Shown here: positions 1 through 6,092 of the stretch, piece by piece | Numbering within the stretch: position 1 is the stretch's first letter | Layout of the letters: each line of letters opens with the position of its first letter | Origin: Thioalkalivibrio sp. | GTDB lineage: Bacteria; Pseudomonadota; Gammaproteobacteria; Ectothiorhodospirales; Ectothiorhodospiraceae | DNA: 6,512 nt | Assembly: GCA_007119005.1 (NCBI GenBank) | Contig: SKQM01000082.1 | Span: 1-6,512 of the forward strand | Direction: 5' to 3' | Program-made: the position numbers and the translations under genes | Notes under the pieces: model-generated | What the model saw: only the letters and a program-made list of their open reading frames with translations | What the model was told of the DNA's origin: nothing | Databases searched by the model: none

Positions 1-91
1 CTGGCCTCCCACAGGGCTGGCCTCCCACAGGGCTGGCCTCCCACAGGGCTGGCCTCCCACAGGGCTGGCCTCCCACAGGGCTGGCCTCCCA
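1..91 (-). repeat. Tandem array of a 16-bp REP-derived unit
   Basis: Five perfect head-to-tail copies of CTGGCCTCCCACAGGG start at 1, 17, 33, 49 and 65. An 11-nt partial copy follows at 81-91, and the match ends at base 92. The array begins at the window edge, so its true length is unknown. Read on the minus strand, the unit is TGTGGGAGG + CCAG + CCC: the 9-nt head, the left stem arm and the first three loop bases of the REP-like elements at 112-137 and 163-188. The array therefore iterates a truncated element and has no right stem arm or tail. There are no spacers, so it is not a CRISPR. It lies downstream of the dadA-like gene, in the same orientation as the REP copy that ends that gene. 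I see no reading frame here with gene-like character. Confidence 0.93.
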
Positions 92-111
92 TGGCGCGGC
101 GGCGGGGCTTT

Positions 112-137
112 TGTGGGAGGCGAGCCCTCTCGGCGAC
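112..137 (+). repeat. REP-like palindromic element, copy 2 (plus orientation)
   Basis: The element has head TGTGGGAGG (112-120), left arm CGAG (121-124), loop CCCT (125-128), right arm CTCG (129-132) and tail GCGAC (133-137). It is an inverted relative of the copy at 163-188. The two share the 9-nt head, element length, loop start and tail pattern, while the stem differs by a compensatory C-G to G-C swap. Bacterial REP elements typically have this form: a short purine-rich head at the foot of an imperfect hairpin, often in inverted pairs in intergenic DNA and mobilised by RAYT (TnpA-REP) Y1 transposases. Assignment to that class is inference from architecture; no transposase is visible here. 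Confidence 0.75.
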
Positions 138-162
138 CTGCGGCTCCGGGGCATTCAGGAGC

Positions 163-188
163 GTCACCCAGCGGGCTGGCCTCCCACA
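163..188 (-). repeat. REP-like palindromic element, copy 1, overlapping the dadA-like 3' end
   Basis: On the minus strand the element reads head TGTGGGAGG (188-180), arm CCAG (179-176), loop CCCG (175-172), arm CTGG (171-168) and tail GTGAC (167-163). The stop codon TGA of the upstream gene (166-164) lies within the tail, and the gene's final codons come from the head and stem. With the element at 112-137 it forms an inverted pair, tails facing each other. The 25-nt spacer between them can itself pair (GCTCC at 143-147 with GGAGC at 158-162). Such paired elements in other bacteria can stabilise mRNA 3' ends or act as attenuators; a role here is only inferred. Confidence 0.78.
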
Positions 189-1444
189 GGATTACCATGA
201 AGGAGGAACGGTTCCAGCGGTAGCGCGGGTTCGCGGCCAAGGATGCTGTCGCGCACCAGCCCGGCGGAGCCGCAGGCGAAGGTCCAGCCCAGGTGTCCGG
301 CGCCGGTGTTCAGGTACAGCCCGGGCACCGGGGTCGGGCCCAGGATCGGCGTGCCCCGCGCGCTCATCGGCCGCAGGCCGGCCCAGGGCTCCATGGTGGC
401 AGGGTCCACGTGCTCGGGCAGTCGTGGCAGCGTGTGGCGGCACTGCGCAAGCACGTTCTCCGCCCGGGAGGCGTTCATGCGCAGGTCGGCGCCGGTGAAC
501 TCGGCGGTTCCGGCCAGGCGGAGGCGGCCGCCCAGCGGTGTCAGCACCACCTTGTTCGCGTCGTCGATGATCGGCAGCCGCGGCCGCCAGGCGTCTTCGA
601 GGTCCAGAGTCAGCGAGTACCCCTTCACCGGCGCCACCGGGAGCCGGATGCCGAGGCTGCGCAGCAGGCCCGGCGCGGCGAAGCCGCTGGCGAGGACGAC
701 GGCGTCGGCCGCCATCGGGCCGCGCGAAGTCTCGATTCCGTTGATTTGCCCCTGGAAGCGCCGCCAGCCGGTGACCAGGGTGTTTGGCAGCCAGCGCACC
801 CCGGCACGTTCGGCCGTTGCGGCCAGCTCGCGGGTGAACCTGGCCGCATTGCCGATGGCGTCGTCCGGGAAGAACAGTGCGCCGCAGAGACGGTGCGCGA
901 TCGGCTCCAGCGCTGGCTCCTCCGCCGCGACCCGGGCACCGTCCCACACCTCGAAACGCACGCCGACCTCGGCCATTGCCTGGCTGGCGGCCCAGTTCTT
1001 TTTCAGGCTCTGCGGGTCCTGGAAAATTTTCAGGATGCCCGACTCGGCGAAATCGAAGTCGAGCTGCAGTTCCTGCTGCAGGGCCCGCAGTTCGCGCAGG
1101 GAGTATTCGGCGAGGCGGGCATTGAACAGGGTGTTGCGCTCGAAACGCTCGCGCCGGCTGTTCCACAGGAATTCCATGCCCCAGGGAATGATGCCGGGCA
1201 GCGCGCGCGGACGCAGCAGCAGCGGGGAGTCGACCCGGCCGAGGTAACGCAGCAGGTCCCAGCCGACGCCAGGGGCGTTCCAGGGCTCGGCGTGGCTCGC
1301 GTGCAGCATTCCGCCGTTCGCCGCGCTGGCGCCGCGGGCCGGGAGATCGGCGGCATCCAGCAGGGTCACGGAGAGGCCGGCGGCACGCAGAAACCAGGCG
1401 GTGGTGGTGCCGGTCACGCCGGCCCCGATCACGATCACGTGCAT
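164..1444 (-). CDS. dadA: FAD-dependent D-amino acid dehydrogenase (DadA-like)
   Basis: This 426-residue protein is close in length to E. coli DadA (about 432). DadA oxidatively deaminates D-amino acids, classically D-alanine, to 2-oxo acids and ammonia, passing electrons to the respiratory chain at the inner membrane. Visible marks are an N-terminal Rossmann dinucleotide-binding motif GAGVTG (residues 7-12) with an acidic residue (D30) at the end of the second strand; the DadA-like stretch ASAANGGML (39-47) followed by PWNAPGV; PVKGYSLTL (272-280); and the C-terminal FAD-domain run GLRPMSARGTPILGP (356-370) followed by NTGAGHLGWTFACGS (379-393). The ATG start fits because the FAD motif begins almost at once and AAGGAAG lies 7 nt upstream. 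The gene begins 35 nt after hrpA, so co-transcription is likely. No alanine racemase (dadX) or dedicated regulator is visible beside it. The last eight residues, PVGGQPAG, and the stop codon are encoded by a REP-like element. Other amine substrates (glycine/D-amino acid oxidase superfamily) cannot be excluded. Confidence 0.9.
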   Translation of the reverse strand: MHVIVIGAGVTGTTTAWFLRAAGLSVTLLDAADLPARGASAANGGMLHASHAEPWNAPGVGWDLLRYLGRVDSPLLLRPRALPGIIPWGMEFLWNSRRERFERNTLFNARLAEYSLRELRALQQELQLDFDFAESGILKIFQDPQSLKKNWAASQAMAEVGVRFEVWDGARVAAEEPALEPIAHRLCGALFFPDDAIGNAARFTRELAATAERAGVRWLPNTLVTGWRRFQGQINGIETSRGPMAADAVVLASGFAAPGLLRSLGIRLPVAPVKGYSLTLDLEDAWRPRLPIIDDANKVVLTPLGGRLRLAGTAEFTGADLRMNASRAENVLAQCRHTLPRLPEHVDPATMEPWAGLRPMSARGTPILGPTPVPGLYLNTGAGHLGWTFACGSAGLVRDSILGREPALPLEPFLLHGNPVGGQPAG

Positions 1445-1451
1445 GGTGCGT

Positions 1452-1458
1452 CTTCCTT
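1452..1458 (-). promoter_or_regulatory. Ribosome binding site of the dadA-like gene
   Basis: The minus strand reads AAGGAAG, separated from the ATG at 1444 by 7 nt, a standard Shine-Dalgarno spacing. It lies in the 35-nt gap after the hrpA stop codon (1482-1480). It supports the chosen start and gives this gene its own initiation signal. I see no convincing -35/-10 pair in the short gap, so transcription probably reads through from upstream. Confidence 0.7.
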
Positions 1459-1479
1459 GTTGGGTCGGTTGAATTTACC

Positions 1480-4400
1480 TCATTGGGGGAGGGGGCTGCG
1501 GCGCAATTGGTCCAGCTCGCGCGACAGCCGCTGGATCGAGACTTTTTCCCGGGTGCCCAGTTCCTGCGCGAATACCGAGACGCGCAGTTCTTCGACCCGG
1601 TAGCGGAAACGCAGTATCCGCGGATCCTCCGGATGGGCCGCGCGCAGGCGCTTCGCCTCGTCCCACATCGGCTCGATGTCGACGCGCAGGCGGCGGTCCT
1701 TGTCCGGGGTGTGTTCGAGGCGCTGCAGGCGGCGGTCGATCGCCTGCAGGTAACGCGGCAGCTGCGGCAACACCTCGGGGGGTGTCGCGAGCAGAAAATC
1801 GGTCGGCACCAGGTGTTCCAGCTGATCCCGGATGTCTTGCGCCGGCTCGATCCAGGACAGCGGCAGGTCGCCGTCGAGGCGCCGGCGCAGCTGGTGCCAG
1901 TCGGCCAGGATCCGGGCGGCGAGTCGGGACAGCTCCATCGCGGTGGGCGTCAGCTGGGGCCGGCCGGTCTCCAGGCGGGCCCCGAAGGTCTCCGGATCGC
2001 GCGGCCACGGCGTCTCCGCCATAAAGACCCGTTCTGCAGCCGCCGCCAGGATCTGCTCCTTCAGCGACTCGCAGCTGCCCAGCGGGGCGTAGTGCAGGCA
2101 GGCGTGCTGGATATCCGGGAGCTGCCGGCGCAGGTCGCGAACGATGCGGTGACAGCCGAGCAGGAACAGCCGCCGCAGCCCGCCCCGCTGCAGGCGCCAG
2201 GCACTGTCGGCATCCGGTTCCAGCCGCAGCTCGACGCTGTCGCCGGCATCGGCCAGCGCCGGGTAGGCCCGGAGTTGCGCGCCCTGGTGTTCGAACTCGA
2301 CGAACTCCGGCAGCGGCCCGAAATCCCAGCAGGTGATGCCCTCGCGGGTGATGTCGTCCGGCCGCGTGCGGTCGAAGTGGGCGCCGGCGCTGTCGCCGAG
2401 GCGCGACTTCAGCGCCGGCAGGTCGCGCCCGGACGCGGTCTCGCCGCCGTCCGGGTCCAGCACCCGGAAGCGCATGATCAGATGCCGCTCCAGCCCCGCC
2501 GGGCGCCATGCCTCCGCGGGTACGCGCGTGCCCGTGATCGCCTCGAGCGCCGTGGTCAGCGCCGGCAGCAGCGGTCCCTCACGTGTCGGCATCCGTTCCA
2601 GCGCGGCCTTCGCGAAGTCGGGCGCGGGCACGAAGTTCCGGCGCAGGCCCTTTGGCAGGCTGCGCAGCAGGCCGACCACGCGCTCTTCCAGCAGGCCGGG
2701 CACCAGCCAGTCCCCGAGCCAGTCCGGCAGCCCGTTCAGAGCCGCGATCGGGATCGAGACGGTCACGCCGTCGTCCTGCTGACCGGGCTCGAAGCGGTAG
2801 GACAGCGGCAGGCGCAGGCCCTGGACCTCCAGCGCGTCCGGGTAGGCCCCCTGCGGCAGGCTGGCCTCGGGCTCCTGCAGCAGCGCGGCACGATCGATTT
2901 GCAGGATCTTTGGGTCGGCCTTTTCCGCCTTGCGGATCCAGGCCTCGAATGCGGGTCCGTCCACGACATCGGCGGGCAGGCGCTGGTCGTAGAACGCGCG
3001 CAACCGGTCTTCCTCCGCGAGCAGATCGCGCCGGCGGCCCCGGGCCTCCATTTCGGCGATCTCTGCGACGGTGGCGAGATTCGCGGCAAGCCCGAGCGAG
3101 CGGGAGCGCTGCTGGCCTTCCACCAGGCCGTGCTGGATGAACAGGCGGCGCGCCTCAGCCGGGTCGTGGCGGGCGAAGTTCACCGGCGCGCGCGGTGCGA
3201 CGACCAGCCCGTACAGCGTGATCCGGTCCCAGGCGCCGACGCGCCCGCTGCGCGCCTGGAAGTGCGGCTCGTGGATGTCGTGCTTCAGCAGGTGCGGGGC
3301 AACTTCGAGGATCCAGTCGGGCTTGATCGTCGCCACTTCGCGCGCATAGACGCGGGTGGTCTCGGCGATCTCCGCGCCAACGACCCACTCCGGGCGGCGT
3401 TTCGCCTGGCCGGAGCCGGGATGGATCTGGAAACGCCGGTTGCGCGTGCCGAGGTAGTCGCCGCGCTCGGTCTTTCTTCCGACGTGGCTGACCAGGCCCG
3501 CGAGCAGCGCCTTGTGCAGGCTCTCCGCGTCGGCCGGGAGCTCGTTGCGGTGCAGCCCCCCGGTGCGGGCCAGCGTCAGCAGCTGCGCCCGCAGGTCCTG
3601 CCACTCGCGCATGCGCATGTAGGACAGGAAGCGCTCGCGGCACCAGCGTTTCAGCGCGCTGCTGCCCAGATCCTCGCGGGTCTGGTGCCAGGCGTCCCAG
3701 AGGCACAGGATGCCGAGGAAATCCGAGCCCTCGACGCGGAATTCCCGGTGCGCCTCGTCGGCCGCCTGCGTGTGCTCGGCGGGCCTTTCACGCGGGTCCT
3801 GCAGCGCGAGGAACGCGGCGATGGTCACGGCCTCGACCAGTACCCCGCGCTCGCCGCCAGCCGCGATCATTGCGGCGAAGCGGGGATCCACCGGGAACTG
3901 CGCGAGCCGGCGCCCGGCGGCGGTGATCCGGCCCCCGGCGTCGACCGCGTGCAGTTCTTCGAGCAGCCGGTAGCCGTCGCGGATCAGGCGCGTGTCGGGC
4001 GGGTCGACGAACGGGAAGTGCCGCGGATCGCCGAGGCCCAGCGCCGCCATCTGCAGGATCACCGCGGCCAGGTTCGAGCGCAGGATCTCCGGGTCCGTGT
4101 GTTCCGGGCGCAGTTCGAAGTCCTGTTCGTCGAACAGCCGGATGCAGATTCCGGGACCGAGACGCCCGCAGCGTCCCGCGCGCTGGCTGCACGAGGCGCG
4201 CGACACCGGCTCCAGCGACAGGCGCTGCAGGCGGGAGCGCCAGGAGTAGCGCGACACGCGGGCCAGGCCGCTGTCGATCACGAAGCGGATGCCGGGCACC
4301 GTCAGCGCGGTTTCGGCGACGTTGGTCGCGAGCACGATGCGCCGGCCGGGGTGCGGGCGGAACACGCGGCTCTGCTCGGCCGCGGACAGGCGGGCGTACA

Positions 4401-5457
4401 GCGGCAGGATCTCGGTGTGCGCCGGCTGCTCGCGGCGCAGGCGCTTCGCCGCGTCGCGGATCTCGCGCTCGCCGGGCAGGAACACCAGAATGTCGCCGCT
4501 TCCGGCGCGGCAGCACTCGGCCACTGCGTCGGCGATGCCGTCGAACAGGTCGCGTTCCTGGGTTGGCTGCGCGGGTGCGGGCCTGGGGGCTCGGGATTCG
4601 CACTGCGACGGGCTCGGGGCAGGCGGGTGCTCCGATCCAGATCCGGCGGGAGCGGCTGCGGACAACGGGCGGTAGCGCAGCTCGACAGGCCAGGCTCTCC
4701 CCGGGACTTCGATGATCGGTGCGCCGTCGAAGAAGCCGGCCAGACGCTCCGGGTCCAGCGTCGCGGAAGTGATGATCACGCGCAGATCCGGGCGCCGCGG
4801 CAGCAACTGTTTCAGGTAGCCGAGCAGGAAGTCGATGTTGAGGCTGCGTTCGTGGGCCTCGTCGATGACCAGCGTGTCGTAGGCGAGCAGGTCCCGGTCG
4901 TGGCGCAGTTCCGCAAGCAGAATGCCGTCGGTCATCAGCTTGATGCGGGTGTCGGGTCCGGTCTGGTCGACGAAACGGACCTTGTGGCCGACCGCAGCCC
5001 CGGGCCCGGAGCCCAGCTCCTCGGCGATGCGCGCGGCCACCGAGCGCGCGGCGATCCGGCGGGGCTGGGTGTGCCCGATCAGGCCCCGCCGGCCGCGTCC
5101 GGCATCGAGGCAGAACTTCGGCAGCTGAGTGGTCTTGCCGGAACCGGTCTCACCGCAGAGCACCAGCACCGGGTGTTCGCGGATTGCCGCGACGATGCGC
5201 TCGCGTTCGGCGTGAATCGGCAGGTCGTCGGCATAGCGGGTCTTGGGTAGAGCGGCGCGGAAGCCTTCGGCGCGCCGGGCGGCGTCGTCGATCTCCCTGC
5301 GCGCCTGGTCGAGCAGGCGGTCGGCGGGCTGGCCCCGATCCAGCCGTCGGGCCACGCGCTGGAGCAGGTCGCGGATCTGCCGTTCATCGTGCAGCAGCAG
5401 CTCCGCGAGCCGTTCTTGCAGATCCCGGGTCGGGGCGGGCCGTTCGTTGCCGGCCAT
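1480..5457 (-). CDS. hrpA: DEAH-box ATP-dependent RNA helicase HrpA
   Basis: This 1325-residue protein matches full-length HrpA (about 1300 in E. coli). It is a cytoplasmic DEAH/RHA-family helicase that uses NTP hydrolysis to remodel RNA; in E. coli it is linked to mRNA processing and, in recent work, to stalled-ribosome rescue. An HrpA-type N-terminal extension (about 1-85) precedes RecA domain 1, with Walker A GETGSGKT (102-109), motif Ia TQPRRIAARS (130-139), TDGILL (176-181), DEAH (199-202) and SAT (231-233). RecA domain 2 has ILVFLPGEREI (about 323-333), LATNVAETALTVPGI (376-390) and motif VI QRAGRCGR (425-432). Winged-helix/HA2 and OB-fold regions follow (about 450-700). The long C-terminal DUF3418-type region runs to about 1315 and ends in the typical RFRYRVEELRVSVFAQELGT run. 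All catalytic motifs are intact. An Ala/Pro/Ser-rich insert occupies about 265-300. The ATG overlaps the preceding stop, and the N-terminus aligns with known HrpA starts. It is not HrpB, which is much shorter. Confidence 0.97.
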   Translation of the reverse strand: MAGNERPAPTRDLQERLAELLLHDERQIRDLLQRVARRLDRGQPADRLLDQARREIDDAARRAEGFRAALPKTRYADDLPIHAERERIVAAIREHPVLVLCGETGSGKTTQLPKFCLDAGRGRRGLIGHTQPRRIAARSVAARIAEELGSGPGAAVGHKVRFVDQTGPDTRIKLMTDGILLAELRHDRDLLAYDTLVIDEAHERSLNIDFLLGYLKQLLPRRPDLRVIITSATLDPERLAGFFDGAPIIEVPGRAWPVELRYRPLSAAAPAGSGSEHPPAPSPSQCESRAPRPAPAQPTQERDLFDGIADAVAECCRAGSGDILVFLPGEREIRDAAKRLRREQPAHTEILPLYARLSAAEQSRVFRPHPGRRIVLATNVAETALTVPGIRFVIDSGLARVSRYSWRSRLQRLSLEPVSRASCSQRAGRCGRLGPGICIRLFDEQDFELRPEHTDPEILRSNLAAVILQMAALGLGDPRHFPFVDPPDTRLIRDGYRLLEELHAVDAGGRITAAGRRLAQFPVDPRFAAMIAAGGERGVLVEAVTIAAFLALQDPRERPAEHTQAADEAHREFRVEGSDFLGILCLWDAWHQTREDLGSSALKRWCRERFLSYMRMREWQDLRAQLLTLARTGGLHRNELPADAESLHKALLAGLVSHVGRKTERGDYLGTRNRRFQIHPGSGQAKRRPEWVVGAEIAETTRVYAREVATIKPDWILEVAPHLLKHDIHEPHFQARSGRVGAWDRITLYGLVVAPRAPVNFARHDPAEARRLFIQHGLVEGQQRSRSLGLAANLATVAEIAEMEARGRRRDLLAEEDRLRAFYDQRLPADVVDGPAFEAWIRKAEKADPKILQIDRAALLQEPEASLPQGAYPDALEVQGLRLPLSYRFEPGQQDDGVTVSIPIAALNGLPDWLGDWLVPGLLEERVVGLLRSLPKGLRRNFVPAPDFAKAALERMPTREGPLLPALTTALEAITGTRVPAEAWRPAGLERHLIMRFRVLDPDGGETASGRDLPALKSRLGDSAGAHFDRTRPDDITREGITCWDFGPLPEFVEFEHQGAQLRAYPALADAGDSVELRLEPDADSAWRLQRGGLRRLFLLGCHRIVRDLRRQLPDIQHACLHYAPLGSCESLKEQILAAAAERVFMAETPWPRDPETFGARLETGRPQLTPTAMELSRLAARILADWHQLRRRLDGDLPLSWIEPAQDIRDQLEHLVPTDFLLATPPEVLPQLPRYLQAIDRRLQRLEHTPDKDRRLRVDIEPMWDEAKRLRAAHPEDPRILRFRYRVEELRVSVFAQELGTREKVSIQRLSRELDQLRRSPLPQ
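4558..4665 (-). other. Low-complexity Ala/Pro/Ser insert within HrpA
   Basis: Residues about 265-300 of HrpA lie between the conserved PGRAWPVELRYRPL strand and the DLFDGIADAV helix that leads into RecA domain 2. They consist almost wholly of Ala, Pro, Ser, Gly, Arg, Gln and Glu, with one Cys. E. coli HrpA, as I recall it, has only a short acidic linker at this place, making this roughly 25-30 residues longer. The DNA contains a 9-bp direct repeat, GGGCTCGGG, at 4587-4595 and 4610-4618, which may reflect growth by slippage or duplication. It stays in frame and spares all helicase motifs, so it is likely a flexible surface loop. Confidence 0.65.
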
Positions 5458-5459
5458 CA
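5455..5459 (-). promoter_or_regulatory. TGATG stop/start overlap (SPOR gene to hrpA)
   Basis: The minus strand reads TGATG: the SPOR gene's TGA (5459-5457) shares its A with the hrpA ATG (5457-5455). The 20 nt upstream, within the SPOR coding end, contain no purine-rich Shine-Dalgarno sequence. Initiation of hrpA therefore probably depends on ribosomes terminating on the upstream gene (translational coupling). The overlap is seen directly; the coupling is inferred. Confidence 0.75.
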
Positions 5460-6080
5460 GAACGCGGGGAGGCGCAATACCTCGAAGTTCTCGCGCCGCA
5501 GCCGCTCGGTCCAGCGGTCGGCCACCGCCTCGCTGTCGAAAGGTCCGAGGTACACGCGATGGAAGATCTGGCCGTCGACGCGGACCTCACGGATCGTCGC
5601 CTGCAGCCCCATCATCGCGAGCCGTGCCTTCATCTCGTCGGCCTGCTGGAACTGGCGGAAGGACCCGGTCTGCAGCATCACGCGGGTCGCGGCTTCCGGC
5701 GGTGGCCGCTGCTCCGGCGCCGGTGTCGGGGTGGGCGCCGGTGTCGGCGCGGGTTCAGCTGTGCGGGGTGGCGCTGGCGCGGTCTCGGGTATCCGGACCT
5801 CGTCGCGGGGCAGCAGTTCGTAGAACTGGAAGCGCGAGCGCTCGGCGGGTGCGGCAGGGGGCGCCTGCGCCGGCTGCGGAGCCGGCGTGACCGCCGGGCG
5901 ACTCTCGTCGCGGGTCAGCCAGCCGGGATCCTGGCCCATGCGGTCGGCGCCCTGCAGGTAGAGGACCGCAGCCACGGCCAGCCCGACCACGACGCCGGCA
6001 AACATCCACACCCAGCCGGGCGTCGGCCCCCGGCGGCGGGTGGAGGCCGGTCTGCGGCGAACCTTGCGTGCCTGCGCCAT
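5457..6080 (-). CDS. SPOR-domain, FtsN-like single-pass membrane protein
   Basis: This is a 207-residue bitopic inner-membrane protein. The layout is a short basic cytoplasmic tail (1-20, rich in Arg/Lys), one transmembrane helix (about 22-42, WVWMFAGVVVGLAVAAVLYL), a periplasmic segment with FQFYELLP (84-91), a Pro/Ala/Thr-rich linker (about 99-130) and a C-terminal SPOR domain (about 132-205; starts RVMLQTGSF, contains FHRVYLGPF at 173-181). SPOR domains bind denuded peptidoglycan glycan strands and target proteins to the division septum. FtsN has the same topology and activates septal wall synthesis. Genes of this type commonly follow argS in gammaproteobacteria, as here, 9 nt downstream. 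The start is supported by TAGGA overlapping the argS stop. The FYxLLP-type motif is a plausible divisome-contact segment, but that is inference. It could be the organism's FtsN or a paralogous SPOR protein, so I give no symbol. Confidence 0.9.
   Translation of the reverse strand: MAQARKVRRRPASTRRRGPTPGWVWMFAGVVVGLAVAAVLYLQGADRMGQDPGWLTRDESRPAVTPAPQPAQAPPAAPAERSRFQFYELLPRDEVRIPETAPAPPRTAEPAPTPAPTPTPAPEQRPPPEAATRVMLQTGSFRQFQQADEMKARLAMMGLQATIREVRVDGQIFHRVYLGPFDSEAVADRWTERLRRENFEVLRLPAF
5716..5747 (-). repeat. Short direct repeat in the Pro/Ala/Thr linker of the SPOR protein
   Basis: GGCGCCGGTGTCGG (plus strand) occurs at 5716-5729 and again at 5734-5747, an 18-nt period. It encodes part of the alternating Pro-Ala/Pro-Thr linker (about residues 110-122). 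The period is a multiple of three, so copy-number change would alter linker length without a frameshift. This is typical of extended periplasmic spacers. Confidence 0.7.
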
Positions 6081-6086
6081 TGCAAA

Positions 6087-6092
6087 ATCCTA
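6087..6092 (-). promoter_or_regulatory. Ribosome binding site of the SPOR-domain gene
   Basis: The minus strand reads TAGGAT, 6 nt before the ATG at 6080. Its first three bases are the argS stop codon TAG (6092-6090). The two genes are separated by only 9 nt, so ribosomes leaving argS terminate on this site. This favours co-expression and decides the start codon. Confidence 0.6.

Noticed and set aside
1..91. CRISPR array
   Set aside because: Repeats are directly contiguous with a 16-bp period and no spacers, and no cas gene is present.
143..162. Rho-independent terminator for the dadA-like transcript
   Set aside because: GCTCC/GGAGC can form a 5-bp stem just after the stop codon, but the loop is 10 nt and no T-run follows on the minus strand.
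91..498. Plus-strand open frame starting at the end of the tandem array
   Set aside because: It runs through the REP elements and the antisense 3' part of the dadA-like gene. The product is Arg/Gly/Pro-rich with no domain and no supporting ribosome binding site.
1445..1479. Dedicated promoter for the dadA-like gene
   Set aside because: The gap is locally less GC-rich but shows no credible -35/-10 pair. Only a Shine-Dalgarno sequence is supported.
243..1603. Plus-strand open frames (243-1247, 293-1603) opposite the dadA-like gene
   Set aside because: They overlap a clear DadA homologue on the other strand and show no family features. They are shadow frames caused by base composition.
2855..2880. 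Possible further copy of the repeat (GCTGGCCTCGGGCTCCTGC) inside hrpA
   Set aside because: It shares only GGCTGGCCTC with the unit and then diverges. It encodes ordinary HrpA sequence and is best explained by chance in GC-rich DNA.
1483..5250. 1255-codon open frame on the plus strand antisense to hrpA
   Set aside because: It is the mirror of a strong coding frame in very GC-rich DNA, where antisense stops are rare. Its translation is Arg/Gln/Ala/Val-rich low complexity with no recognisable domain, while the minus frame is an intact HrpA.
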